Positions 47,771 to 56,172 of a stretch of 64,000 nt of DNA are shown piece by piece. The position numbers and the translations under genes were made by a program. The stretch is from assembly GCA_039794245.1 (NCBI GenBank), contig JBDIVS010000002.1, forward strand, positions 142,686 through 206,685. Reading direction: 5' to 3'. Below the pieces are notes generated by a model, which saw nothing but the letters and a program-made list of their open reading frames with translations, had not been told where the DNA came from and did no database searches. Source of the stretch: DAITQM01 sp039794245. GTDB lineage: Bacteria > Pseudomonadota > Gammaproteobacteria > Xanthomonadales > Wenzhouxiangellaceae. Position 1 is the stretch's first letter; each line of letters starts with the position of its first letter.

Positions 47771-48358
47771 TTAGGTGAACGAAACTGCGGGCGCCTGGCG
47801 TTTGGCGGGATCCTCGATATCGAGCAGTTCGGCGGGCTTGAAGCCGAAGTTGCCGGCGATCAGATTGGCCGGGAAACTTTCGCGCGCCGTGTTGTACTGC
47901 ATGACGCTGTCGTTGAACGCCTGGCGGGCGAAGGCCACCTTGTTCTCGGTGCTGGTCAGCTCCTCGCTGAGCTGCATCATATTCTGGTTGGCCTTGAGGT
48001 CCGGATAGGCTTCGGCCAGGGCGAACAGCCGGCCGAGTGCGCCGCTGAGTCCCTGTTCGGCGCTGGCCAGTTGCTGCATCGCCGCCGGGTTGCCGGGGTT
48101 GGCGCTCGCCTGTTTGAGGCCGCTGACCGCGGCGTTACGGGCACTGATCACCGCCTCGAGGGTCTCGCGTTCGTGCTTGAGATAACCTTTGGCGACCTCG
48201 ACCAGGTTGGGAATCAGATCGTGCCGCCGCGTGAGCTGCACGTCGATCTGGGCAAAAGCGTTCTTATACTGGTTGCGCAGGGCCACCAGCCGGTTGTACA
48301 GCGCGATCAGATAGACCGCGATCGCGACCAGAAGACCCAGGAAAATCAAAAATCCCAT
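47771..48358 (-). CDS. lemA: LemA family protein
   Basis: A 195-residue protein with one N-terminal membrane segment (MGFLIFLGLLVAIAVYLIAL) and a long helical domain. YNRLVALRNQYKNAFAQIDV and LTRRHDLIPNLVEVAKGYL are the LemA signature. AQAYPDLKANQNMMQLSEEL-type sequence (AEAYPDLKANQNF-like) is also present. LemA proteins are coiled-coil membrane proteins of uncertain function, often beside M48 peptidases, as here. It is the first gene of the pair. Confidence 0.92.
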   Translation of the reverse strand: MGFLIFLGLLVAIAVYLIALYNRLVALRNQYKNAFAQIDVQLTRRHDLIPNLVEVAKGYLKHERETLEAVISARNAAVSGLKQASANPGNPAAMQQLASAEQGLSGALGRLFALAEAYPDLKANQNMMQLSEELTSTENKVAFARQAFNDSVMQYNTARESFPANLIAGNFGFKPAELLDIEDPAKRQAPAVSFT

Positions 48359-48633
48359 GACCGTCTCCTCTTCTGCGGCGGAGCGGCAGCCGGCCCCGCT
48401 ACGGCGGTGCCATCATAGCGCGATCGCCGCCGGGATGGGGGTGTTATTCGTTCCTCGATCTTCCTTCGGCATTCCCGCGACTGTGGGACAAATTCATCGC
48501 AGGACTCCGGTTCATGTGATCGGCTTGGCCACACCGGTTCCGGAATGACATGAGGGGTGTTTCCGGCACGACAAGGGCGCGGACGTGGGTGGAATGACAC
48601 AAAAACGCGGGCGGGCGTATAACGCGCTGCTTT

Positions 48634-48960
48634 ATGAATCCCCCTACTCCGTCCACACGCTGCGCCGAACCGGGCGCCACCGGACGTTGGCGCGGTGATC
48701 TGTTTGGTGGCCTGACGGCGGCGATCGTCGCCTTGCCGCTGGCCCTGGCCTTTGGCGTGGCTTCCGGCGCCGGCGCCGCAGCGGGACTTTACGGCGCGAT
48801 TTTCACCGGCTTTTTCGCCACCGTTTTCGGCGGCACGCCGAGCCAGATCACCGGGCCGACCGGGCCGATGACCGTGGTGATGGCCGTGGTGCTCACCCGC
48901 TTTGCGGCCGATCCGTCTGTCGCATTCACCGTCGTGATGCTGGCCGGCCTGTTCCAGTAA
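48634..48960 (+). pseudogene. SulP-family anion transporter, 3' truncated
   Basis: A 108-codon frame matching the N-terminus of SulP transporters (usually 500 or more residues): LFGGLTAAIVALPLALAFGV, then GTPSQITGPTGPMTVVMAVV, the conserved N-terminal signature. The match breaks after VVMLAGLFQ at TAA 48958-48960, where RHS-repeat sequence begins on the other strand. The remainder of the transporter is not in the window, so the gene was cut by a rearrangement. Confidence 0.85.
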
Positions 48961-50999
48961 GTAAAGTCCTCCACGGTCGTGTTTGCGGAATCGGTGACGG
49001 TTGTCAGGCGGTCGAGGTTGTCGTAGTCGTAGGTCCAGGTGCTGACACCCTCGGCAATGCCGGTGATATTGCCCACGGGATCGGTGGCATAGGTCCGGGC
49101 CAGCGGGCCGTTCAGGGCCGTGGGCCGGTAATCCAGATCGTAGGTCCGATCCTGGTCGGTGTAGCCGGAAAAATCCAGTTTGGCGACCGGGCCGAACGGC
49201 AGATACGCGACGGTCTGAACGAGGGTCTGTTCCATGATGCTGCTGGCCGGTTTCATGAAAACAGCTGTGATCCGATCGACCAAGTCATAACTATAGCGCA
49301 GTTGGGTGTTATCCGGGTAGGTGATTTTCCACAACCGGCCGCTGGTATCGTATTGGTACTGGACAGTCAACACAGTCGCCACCACGGTCTGGGTTTTGGC
49401 GATGATCCTGCCTTGCCGGTCATAGGCCCAGGAGGTGCTGCCGCTGCCGTCGGTCATGGCGGTCAGGCGGCCGATGCCGTTTTGTCCCTGTCGTAGGCAA
49501 ATGTAACGTTCAGGCTCAAATCGCTGGGATAGGCGATATCGGTCAGCCTGTTCAGGGCGTGGTAGATAAATTCGGCGACCACGCCTCTGGCATCGGTCTG
49601 GGTTTTGCGGTTGCCGGCTTCGTCATATGTGTAAACGGTGGTGCCGGTATCGGGGCTTAAGAGTTCTTTTAGGTTATCCAATCTGTCGTAAGTGTACTGG
49701 GTGATATGCCCCAACGGATCAGTGACCTGAATCAGGTTATCCCGGCTGTCGTATTGATAGCCGGTTTCGTCCAGGGCAACGTCCACTGTATTGATCAGAC
49801 GGTCAAGGGCATCGTAGGCATGGGTGGTGACCGGCCGCGGGAGAGGATCGTCCACCTGGGTGAGATTGCCGTTGGGATCGTAATCGAAATCGGTGACTTC
49901 GCCCGCCGCGGTCAGCAGTTGGTCCAGGCGCCCCAGGGTATCGTAGACGCGCGAGAGTTGGCGTTTGACTACCTGGCCGCCCAGGGCATTAGGGGCAAAG
50001 GTGTGTTCAGCCGTATGGTTGCCGGCCGCATCCAGCGTGTATTCGATGCGGTTACCCAGGCGATCTGCAATGGCTGTCAGGCGGTGGGCGTCGTCGTATT
50101 CGAAATCGATGAAACTACCGCTGGGCTGGGTGATGCGAGTCAGACTGCCGACATTGTCATAGCCGAACGAGGTGGTTTCGCCGGCCACGCTTTGCGACGA
50201 CAGCCAGCCGCGCAGATGGTAGGCCAACGTGGTGATCACGCCGTTGGGATCCTTGATCTGCAACGGCCTTCCGGCACCATCGTAGGCCAGGTATTCGGTG
50301 ACATGTCCCAGGCCATCAGTGGTGCGGAGCAATCCGGCGATTTCCGGCGGGGTGTCGTAGTAGCTGTTGGTCCATGTCCGGCTTGCACCGGTGGCGGGAT
50401 CGGTTTCGCTTCGGGTTTCCAACAATCCCTGCGGCGTATAGCTGAAGGTGGTTCTTTTGCCGGGTTCGCGGCGCTCCGCAAACCGGTTAAGGTGGATCGG
50501 ATCCCAGTCCTGCTCGATGATTCGTTCGTCTGATGTGCCGGCGGCTTCGGTCCTGCTTATTTAGCGGCCGAGTGTATCGTAATCATAATCGGTACGGAAG
50601 CCATTGCGGTCCGTGGCAACATCGATCCGATTTTGGGCGGTGTAGGTAAAACTTAGCTGACCCGCGGAATCGCTCAACGACTCAGGCTTACGGAATGCCC
50701 CGCCGGTCACGCAGTACTCCACGATCTCGCCCAAGCTTTGCGTTACTTCGGTAAAATTCCAATTCCCGGGCTCCGCAGGATCATCCACATAGCGTAACTC
50801 AACGCGATTCGCACCGCCTACGTGCTCGCTGACAATCGCACGCACCCGGTCGTCATAAGCATAAGTGGCTGTCAGTGCCCCATTTTCATCGACAATGCCT
50901 GTCAGCAGATGGCGAAAATGGGGCGTGCCGTCCGGATTCTGATCTTCGTAACGGTATTCGCGGACCGTCCCATCCTGGTGTATCACGCGAACCAGATTA
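48961..50999 (-). pseudogene. RHS/YD-repeat protein fragment
   Basis: About 2 kb of continuous YD-repeat coding sequence on the minus strand, for example YDALDRLINTVDVALDETGY and YDRLDNLKELLSPDTGTTVY. An in-frame TAA lies at 50561-50563 (after YDYDTLGR). A one-base deletion near 49485 shifts the frame within YDRDKNGIGRLTAMTD. Both ends are missing: the N-terminal side stops at the family 1 repeat (51000) and the C-terminal side at the SulP junction, before any toxin tip. RHS proteins are large secreted repeats that carry variable toxins. This piece is dead. Confidence 0.88.
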
Positions 51000-51045
51000 A
51001 ACCCAACTGTTGCATAAATTCCCGGAATTTATGCAACAGTTGGGT
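51000..51045. repeat. Family 1 palindrome of two right ends (copy 5)
   Basis: ACCCAACTGTTGCATAAATT (51001-51020), CCCGG, then AATTTATGCAACAGTTGGGT (51026-51045): perfect 20-bp arms. The left arm carries T rather than A at its eighth base, so it is an inverted copy of the right end, not a left end. It separates the RHS fragment from the frameshifted antitoxin. Confidence 0.82.
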
Positions 51046-51060
51046 GGATTGTGAAGTGAG

Positions 51061-51322
51061 ATGGCTCCGATGACTACCGTAGAATTGAAAGTCTCGCTAC
51101 CTGACGATCTTGCCAAAGAAGCACAAGCAGCTGGTCTTCTCGCACCGGAAGCGGTGGAATCGATGCTGCGCGAGCGAATGAAACAACGGCGCATTGACCG
51201 TTTGTTTGAAACAATGGACAAATTATCCAAGATCATGCCCCCCTATCACTGAGGCGGAAATTGCCGCCGAAATCGAAGCCGCCCGTGCCGAAAGCCGCGA
51301 ACGGAATGCGAATCGTCATTGA
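51061..51322 (+). pseudogene. Type II antitoxin, frameshifted
   Basis: ATG 51070 (or 51061) starts MTTVELKVSLPDDLAKEAQA, then AVESMLRERMKQRRIDRLFE. The frame stops at 51250-51252 after a run of six C. With five C it would continue PITEAEIAAEIEAARAESRE and end at TGA 51320-51322, just after the toxin start. This matches typical PIN-partner antitoxins. One extra C therefore breaks the gene, or is a sequencing error. Confidence 0.75.
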
Positions 51323-51736
51323 TACAAACGTCGCAGCATCCGGCTTTCTTTGGGGCGGTAATCCGAAAAGACTTCTAGTAGCTGCTCGGCATCACGGAAT
51401 TGTACTCCTTACCAGCCCTATGCTTATTGCAGAATTGGAAACGATTCTAAAACTCGTCCCAAATTTGCTACACGTCTCAGCCAAGCGGGCAGCTCAGCCA
51501 ATGAAATGGTCAGCGACTACATCGCTCTTGTAAGGATTGTTTATCCCGTGAAAACACCACAGGTCATTGCCCGCGATCCCGATGACGATCACGTGCTTGC
51601 TTGCGCGCTCGCAGCACAGGCCGATCTCATCGTCTCCGGTGACAGAGATCTGCTGGACCTTGGCGAGTATCAGGGAATCCGGATAGTGAAGCTGGCTCGT
51701 GCAGTACAACTGATGGAGGTCACTGCCGGCAAATAG
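51306..51736 (+). pseudogene. PIN-domain toxin, frameshifted
   Basis: The first part, MRIVIDTNVAASGFLWGGNP, has the PIN D5-T-N site and ends ELETIL. The second part, in another frame, is RLSQAGSSANEMVSDYIALV then IARDPDDDHVLACALAAQAD and SGDRDLLDL, which supply the remaining acidic residues. Joining them needs one extra base near 51450 in a run of A. The family is the COG1569-type PIN toxin of putative toxin-antitoxin modules. With the antitoxin also shifted, the module is likely inactive if the sequence is correct. Bases 51737-51936 show nothing recognisable. Confidence 0.8.
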
Positions 51737-51936
51737 ACCATTACCCTTGTAGACGTGCGCGGCAAGGAATGGTTGGTGATCTTGTTGTGGTGGGTGTGGT
51801 AGCGACTGGGAAAATGGATTCTGGGCGGCATGATGCCCTGATTCCTGCGCAAAAGGGTATCGCTCGCAACAGTGTACGTTACAAGGACCAACGCAAACCT
51901 TGAGGCGGTGGTTGCGCCGGGCAGGGTGCCGGCGCT

Positions 51937-52218
51937 TTATTCGGTCACTTCGACGCCGTGCCAGAAGGCGACGCGGCCTTCGATCGCTTTGGCGGCGTCG
52001 CTGGTTTTGGGGTAGTACCAGGCAGCGTTGTGGTTGACCTGCTCGCCGACGACGATGTCGTAGTAATGTGCCACGCCTTTCCACGGGCAACGGCTGGTGG
52101 TATCGCTGGGTCTGAAGTGGCTCATGTTCAGCGCCGCGGCGGGGAAATAATGGTTGCCTTCGACGATGACGGTGTCGTTGCTGGCGGCGAGTGTTGCGCC
52201 CTGCCATACAGCTTTCAT
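51937..52218 (-). CDS. DUF427 family protein
   Basis: A 93-residue protein. MKAVWQGATLAASNDTVIVEGNHYFP and CPWKGVAHYYDI, followed by AAWYYPKTSDAAKAIEGRVAF (shown in part), are the DUF427 signature. GAAAGGAG precedes ATG 52218. The biochemical role of the family is unknown. It is an intact gene between the broken toxin-antitoxin pair and the family 2 repeat. Confidence 0.88.
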   Translation of the reverse strand: MKAVWQGATLAASNDTVIVEGNHYFPAAALNMSHFRPSDTTSRCPWKGVAHYYDIVVGEQVNHNAAWYYPKTSDAAKAIEGRVAFWHGVEVTE

Positions 52219-52238
52219 GTCTCGCTCCTTTCGGTAAT

Positions 52239-52417
52239 CCCGGATTATTCATGACCCAGTCGTCACGAGACGGTTCCAGGCCCTATAGCTGCGGCATTCC
52301 GCGACCGAGCGCACCGGAGCCGTACTTGACTGTACGGTGAGTATGCGCGCCCGAGCGAAATGCCGCAAATGCGAGGCATGGGGCCGTCGCAGTAGATAGG
52401 GTCATGAATAATCCGGG
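52239..52417. repeat. Family 2 mobile repeat, copy B (179 bp)
   Basis: Perfect 19-bp inverted ends, CCCGGATTATTCATGACCC and GGGTCATGAATAATCCGGG. The interior (CCGTACTTGACTGTACGG hairpin, GAGCGAAATGCCGC, GCGAGGCATGGGGCCGTCG) is the reverse complement of copy A's interior with several differences. It lies between the DUF427 start and the DUF945 gene. Confidence 0.82.
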
Positions 52418-52429
52418 CTAATGGGTTGA

Positions 52430-53587
52430 TCAGAAATTGATGATGATATCGGCGCGCCATTCGCCGTTTTGACGCTGCAGCCAGCCCTGGCGGCGGATCT
52501 GTTCGACAACCGCGGCGGCGGCGGGCTGATCGAGCGGCTGGCGGAAATGATACAGCCGGACTGCGGCTTCGAGGATTTCGCCGTCGCCGCCACCATGAGT
52601 CTGGGCGCTGAGCCCGCCGGGACGCGGCGCCAGGCGGCCGTCGAGCATGAATCGCCGCTCGCCGGCGGAGGCGGCCAGGCGGTCGATGGTCAAGACCGGC
52701 CGGCTGGCCAGAAGCGGCAAAAAGTGTAACGAGAGATTCCCGGCGCCGGCCGGCAGCGCGGCAAATGTTTCGCCAAGCGCCTCGGGATCGAGCGGGGCGA
52801 TGGCGGTGCCGAGGGCAAGCGTATCGAGCGCACTCCCGCCGCCGGCGAGTTGGTCAAGTTCGACGTTCGCCGCCAATTCCTTAAGTCCGGGTTGCCAATC
52901 GATTGTCAGTTTGCCGCTCTCGGCCGTGGCGGCCGGAGGCGCGGGCGTGCCGGACACCGGCCCGGCGGGGATGAGGGCCACATTAGAAACATCGCCCAAC
53001 AGGTACCACGGCTGGTCGGCCGCCGGCGGCCAGGCGGCGTCGAGAGCAAGGTGGTCGAAGGCGATGGCGAGATCGTCGCGCCGCCAGTGCAGGGCTTGGC
53101 CTTCGATTGCGAGCCGGGCCGGGGTGCTGAACAGGCTGCCTTCGAGGGCCATCGTCACGGCCCCGAAAGCCAGCGCCGGGGCCAACGACTCGGGGGGTTC
53201 CTCCCATAACACCGTGAGCGAAAAACGGCCGCCGAGTCCAAGCGCGCCCCGAACCGTTGCGACTTGGCCGCGACGGTCGCGTAATTCGCCGCCGGCGGCG
53301 AGCCAACCCCAGGCGCTGCCCGGCGTCGCACCGCCGGTGTACGGTCCGTGATAAAGCCGCAGATCGACGATCAGATCGGGTTCACCGGGCAGCGGAAACA
53401 CCGCCCGGCTGCTCAGCCAACCCGGAACGATGACGATGTGTTCGCCCTCCACCCCACGCTCGGCCAGCGCCGCATCGAGTGCGTGGCGTGCCAGGTAGCC
53501 GTCGAGGGCCGGCAACGCCGCCCCGGCGGCCAGCAAGGCCACCACGAGCAGGCGCCAACGTGTGCCCTTGTTTTGTGCGCGTGCCAT
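52430..53587 (-). CDS. DUF945 (YdgA-like) periplasmic/inner membrane protein
   Basis: About 385 residues with one N-terminal membrane segment (WRLLVVALLAAGAALPALDGYLA). VIVPGWLSSRAVFPL near residue 55 and RRQGWLQRQNGEWRADIII at the end are the conserved blocks of the family. The body is beta-rich. ATG 53587 (MARAQNKGTRW) is preferred to ATG 53608. It is divergent from rsmG with a 41-bp gap. Function unknown. Confidence 0.78.
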   Translation of the reverse strand: MARAQNKGTRWRLLVVALLAAGAALPALDGYLARHALDAALAERGVEGEHIVIVPGWLSSRAVFPLPGEPDLIVDLRLYHGPYTGGATPGSAWGWLAAGGELRDRRGQVATVRGALGLGGRFSLTVLWEEPPESLAPALAFGAVTMALEGSLFSTPARLAIEGQALHWRRDDLAIAFDHLALDAAWPPAADQPWYLLGDVSNVALIPAGPVSGTPAPPAATAESGKLTIDWQPGLKELAANVELDQLAGGGSALDTLALGTAIAPLDPEALGETFAALPAGAGNLSLHFLPLLASRPVLTIDRLAASAGERRFMLDGRLAPRPGGLSAQTHGGGDGEILEAAVRLYHFRQPLDQPAAAAVVEQIRRQGWLQRQNGEWRADIIINF

Positions 53588-53628
53588 ATCCCGTATGCTG
53601 TGTCTCATTCCACATTGTTTTGTCTTCG

Positions 53629-54282
53629 ATGCCCATCATACCGGACGCCGGCACTTCGCCCGCCGAGCTCATCGCCGCCGGCCTCGGCCGAATGAACCTC
53701 GAACTCGATGCCGATCGGCAGGCCCGGCTTCTGGCCTACCTCGAGCTGCTCGGCCAGTGGAACCGGGCCTACAATCTGGTCGCCCAGGCGCCGCCGGCCG
53801 TCTGGGTGGCGCGCCATCTGTTCGATTCACTGGCCGTTCTGCCTTATCTGGCCGCCACGAGGTGCGCCGACCTCGGCACCGGGGCCGGGTTGCCGGGGAT
53901 TCCGCTGGCGATCGCCGATCCCACCCGGCGCTGGTATCTGGTGGACAGCAACGCCAAAAAGCAGCGTTTTGTCCGTGAGGCGATCCGTGTTCTGGCGCTC
54001 GACGAGGTGCGCGCGATACACTGCCGGATCGAGGACTGGGTTCCCGCTGTGCCGCCCGCCGCCGCGATCGCCCGGGCGGTGGCGCCGCCAGTGAGGATCC
54101 TGTCCGCGGCCCGTGCCCTGTTGGCCAGGGGGGTGACGCTGTATCTGATGCTCGGCCCCGGCGGCCGGCTGGGATTGTACGATCTGCCCGCCGGGTGCCG
54201 GCTGCGCCGGGTGCACACCCTGGATGTGCCGTTCCTCGACGCCCAGCGCTATCTGGCCATTATTGAACACGAAGAGAAATGA
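53629..54282 (+). CDS. rsmG: 16S rRNA (guanine527-N7)-methyltransferase
   Basis: A 217-residue SAM methyltransferase that modifies G527 in the 530 loop of 16S rRNA. ADLGTGAGLPGIPLAI is the SAM-binding motif, YLVDSNAKKQRFVREA the family-specific block and IARAVAPP the rRNA-contact region (usually SRAxA/S). ATG 53629 gives family length; the frame is open 150 bases further upstream. Its stop overlaps parA (ATGA). rsmG-parA-parB is a widely conserved block near replication origins. Confidence 0.92.
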   Translation: MPIIPDAGTSPAELIAAGLGRMNLELDADRQARLLAYLELLGQWNRAYNLVAQAPPAVWVARHLFDSLAVLPYLAATRCADLGTGAGLPGIPLAIADPTRRWYLVDSNAKKQRFVREAIRVLALDEVRAIHCRIEDWVPAVPPAAAIARAVAPPVRILSAARALLARGVTLYLMLGPGGRLGLYDLPAGCRLRRVHTLDVPFLDAQRYLAIIEHEEK

Positions 54283-55097
54283 CGACACCCGCACCGTGCA
54301 TCCTCGCCATCGCCAACCAGAAAGGCGGCGTCGGCAAAACCACGACGAGCATCAATCTCGCCGCCGGTCTGGCGCGGATGAAGATGCGGGTGCTGCTCGT
54401 CGATCTCGACCCGCAGGGCAACAGCACCGTCGGCCTGGGCGTCGCCGGGCAGGAACTGGAAAAAACCGCCTGCGAGGTGATGCTCGGCGAGTGCCGGCTG
54501 GCTGACGCCATCTTGCACCTCGAGAACGCCGGTTTCGATCTTCTGACGGCGAACATCGACCTGACGGCGGCCGAAGTGCAGTTGATGCAGCGCATCGGCC
54601 GCGAGGGCGTGCTGCGCCAGGCGCTGGCCGAGGATGCCACGGCTTACCGTTACGTCATCATCGACTGCCCGCCGGCGCTCAATCTTCTGACCGTCAATGC
54701 CCTGACCGCGGCGCACCGCGTCCTGATTCCGATGCAGTGCGAATACTATGCGCTCGAAGGGTTGACGGCGCTGCTCGACACCATCTCGCAGATCCGCCAG
54801 ACGGTCAACCCCGGCCTCGAAATCGAAGGACTCGTCCGAACCATGTTCGATATCCGCAACAACCTTTCCACCGAAGTCTCGCGCCAGTTGATCGAGCATT
54901 TCGGCGACCAGGTGTACCGCACCGTCGTACCGCGCAATGTCCGGGTCGCCGAGGCGCCGAGCCACGGCGTTCCGGTGATGGACTATGACGCCGAATCGCG
55001 CGGTGCGATCGCCTATCTCGGCCTGGCCGGCGAATTTCTGCGCCGCGAGGAGCAGCGCCGCACCGCCGCCGGGACGGCCGGAGTACACGCCCGATGA
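54279..55097 (+). CDS. parA: Chromosome-partitioning ATPase ParA (Soj)
   Basis: A 272-residue ATPase. The deviant Walker A motif is NQKGGVGKTTTSIN (K15-GGVGK20-T), with the signature lysine of the MinD/ParA family. DLDPQGNSTVGLG is Walker A' and IIDCPPALNLLT is Walker B. It binds DNA non-specifically in its ATP form and moves ParB-bound origins. Four-base overlaps with rsmG and parB show translational coupling. Confidence 0.95.
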   Translation: MTTPAPCILAIANQKGGVGKTTTSINLAAGLARMKMRVLLVDLDPQGNSTVGLGVAGQELEKTACEVMLGECRLADAILHLENAGFDLLTANIDLTAAEVQLMQRIGREGVLRQALAEDATAYRYVIIDCPPALNLLTVNALTAAHRVLIPMQCEYYALEGLTALLDTISQIRQTVNPGLEIEGLVRTMFDIRNNLSTEVSRQLIEHFGDQVYRTVVPRNVRVAEAPSHGVPVMDYDAESRGAIAYLGLAGEFLRREEQRRTAAGTAGVHAR

Positions 55098-55969
55098 GCC
55101 GCAAAAAACCACCGCTCGGCCGCGGCCTCGGCGCGATGCTCGGCCGGTCACTCGACGATGCCCGCAGCACCGAGGGCACCGAACTGCGCGATCTGCCGGT
55201 AGATGTGCTGCAACCCGGACGCTACCAGCCGCGCTCGGTGATCGACCCCGAGCGGCTCAACGAGCTGGCGGCCTCGATCAAGGCCCAGGGCGTCGTCCAG
55301 CCCATCGTCGCCCGGCCGCTGGCCGCCGGCGGCTACGAAATCATCGCCGGCGAACGCCGCTGGCGCGCCGCGCAGCTCGCCGGCCTGAAAACGATCCCGG
55401 TGGTGATCCGTGAGGTGCCGGATGAAATCACCGTGGCGATGGCGCTGATCGAGAACATCCAGCGCGAGGATCTGAACCCGCTGGAGGAGGCGACGGCGCT
55501 CAAGCGGCTGATCGAGGAATTTGCGATGACCCACCAGGCCGCGGCCGACGCCGTCGGCCGCTCGCGCGCCGCGGTCAGCAACCTGCTGCGCCTGCTCGAG
55601 CTGCCGGCCCAGGTCCGGCAGATGATCGACCGGCGGCAGATCGACATGGGCCACGCCCGCGCCCTGCTCGCCCTGCCGCGCGACAAGCTCCTTGCCGCGG
55701 CGCACAAGGTCAGCCAACGCCAGCTCTCGGTCCGGGCCACCGAAAGCCTGGTCCAGCACCTGCTCGCGAAGACCGGCGCCGCGCCGCGCAAGGCAGGGCC
55801 GCGCCGCGATCCCGATATCGCCCGTCTCGAAACCACCCTCGGCGAAAAACTCGGCACCCGCGTCGGGATCGAGCACCGCACGCGGGGCGGCGGAAAACTG
55901 GTGATCCACTATCACGACAGCGACCATCTGCAAGGGCTTTTGCAACGGCTGAAGCTCAGCACCGGTTGA
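55094..55969 (+). CDS. parB: Chromosome-partitioning CTPase/DNA-binding protein ParB
   Basis: A 291-residue protein. It starts with KPPLGRGLGAMLGRSL, the ParA-interacting tail, followed by the CTP-binding ParB/Srx domain with QPIVARPLAAGGYEIIAGERRWRAA (conserved GERRxRA) and IENIQREDLNPLEEA. The helix-turn-helix QAAADAVGRSRAAVSNLLRLL recognises parS. I searched by eye for the parS consensus TGTTTCACGTGAAACA and did not see it in the window. Confidence 0.95.
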   Translation: MSRKKPPLGRGLGAMLGRSLDDARSTEGTELRDLPVDVLQPGRYQPRSVIDPERLNELAASIKAQGVVQPIVARPLAAGGYEIIAGERRWRAAQLAGLKTIPVVIREVPDEITVAMALIENIQREDLNPLEEATALKRLIEEFAMTHQAAADAVGRSRAAVSNLLRLLELPAQVRQMIDRRQIDMGHARALLALPRDKLLAAAHKVSQRQLSVRATESLVQHLLAKTGAAPRKAGPRRDPDIARLETTLGEKLGTRVGIEHRTRGGGKLVIHYHDSDHLQGLLQRLKLSTG

Positions 55970-56008
55970 TCCCACGGCTGCACCAGCTCGGCACATTGTG
56001 CTTCACGA

Positions 56009-56027
56009 TTGCACTATAATGGTGCAA
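56009..56027 (+). promoter_or_regulatory. NtrC-binding site upstream of glnA
   Basis: TTGCAC-TATAATG-GTGCAA is a perfect inverted repeat matching the NtrC consensus TGCAC-N7-GTGCA. It also contains TATAAT, so a weak sigma-70 promoter may overlap. It lies about 110-130 bases upstream of the predicted sigma-54 start, the usual enhancer position for glnA. Confidence 0.85.
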
Positions 56028-56110
56028 CCGTGGCGGATCATCGGCACGCCGTCCCTTTCGATACCGGCGCGATGTGCCGCAGAAACGGCCGTTGTCTGGC
56101 GGCGGGTGTT

Positions 56111-56126
56111 TTGGTCCGGATGTTGC
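56111..56126 (+). promoter_or_regulatory. Sigma-54 promoter of glnA
   Basis: TGGTCC-N5-TTGCA has GG (56112-56113) and GC (56124-56125) exactly ten bases apart, the invariant -24/-12 spacing of RpoN promoters (consensus TGGCAC-N5-TTGCA). Transcription would start near 56137, 36 bases before ATG 56173. Confidence 0.75.
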
Positions 56127-56172
56127 AGCACCCCCTCCGGTTTCCTATTCACACTACCCGGAGTGACGCTAC

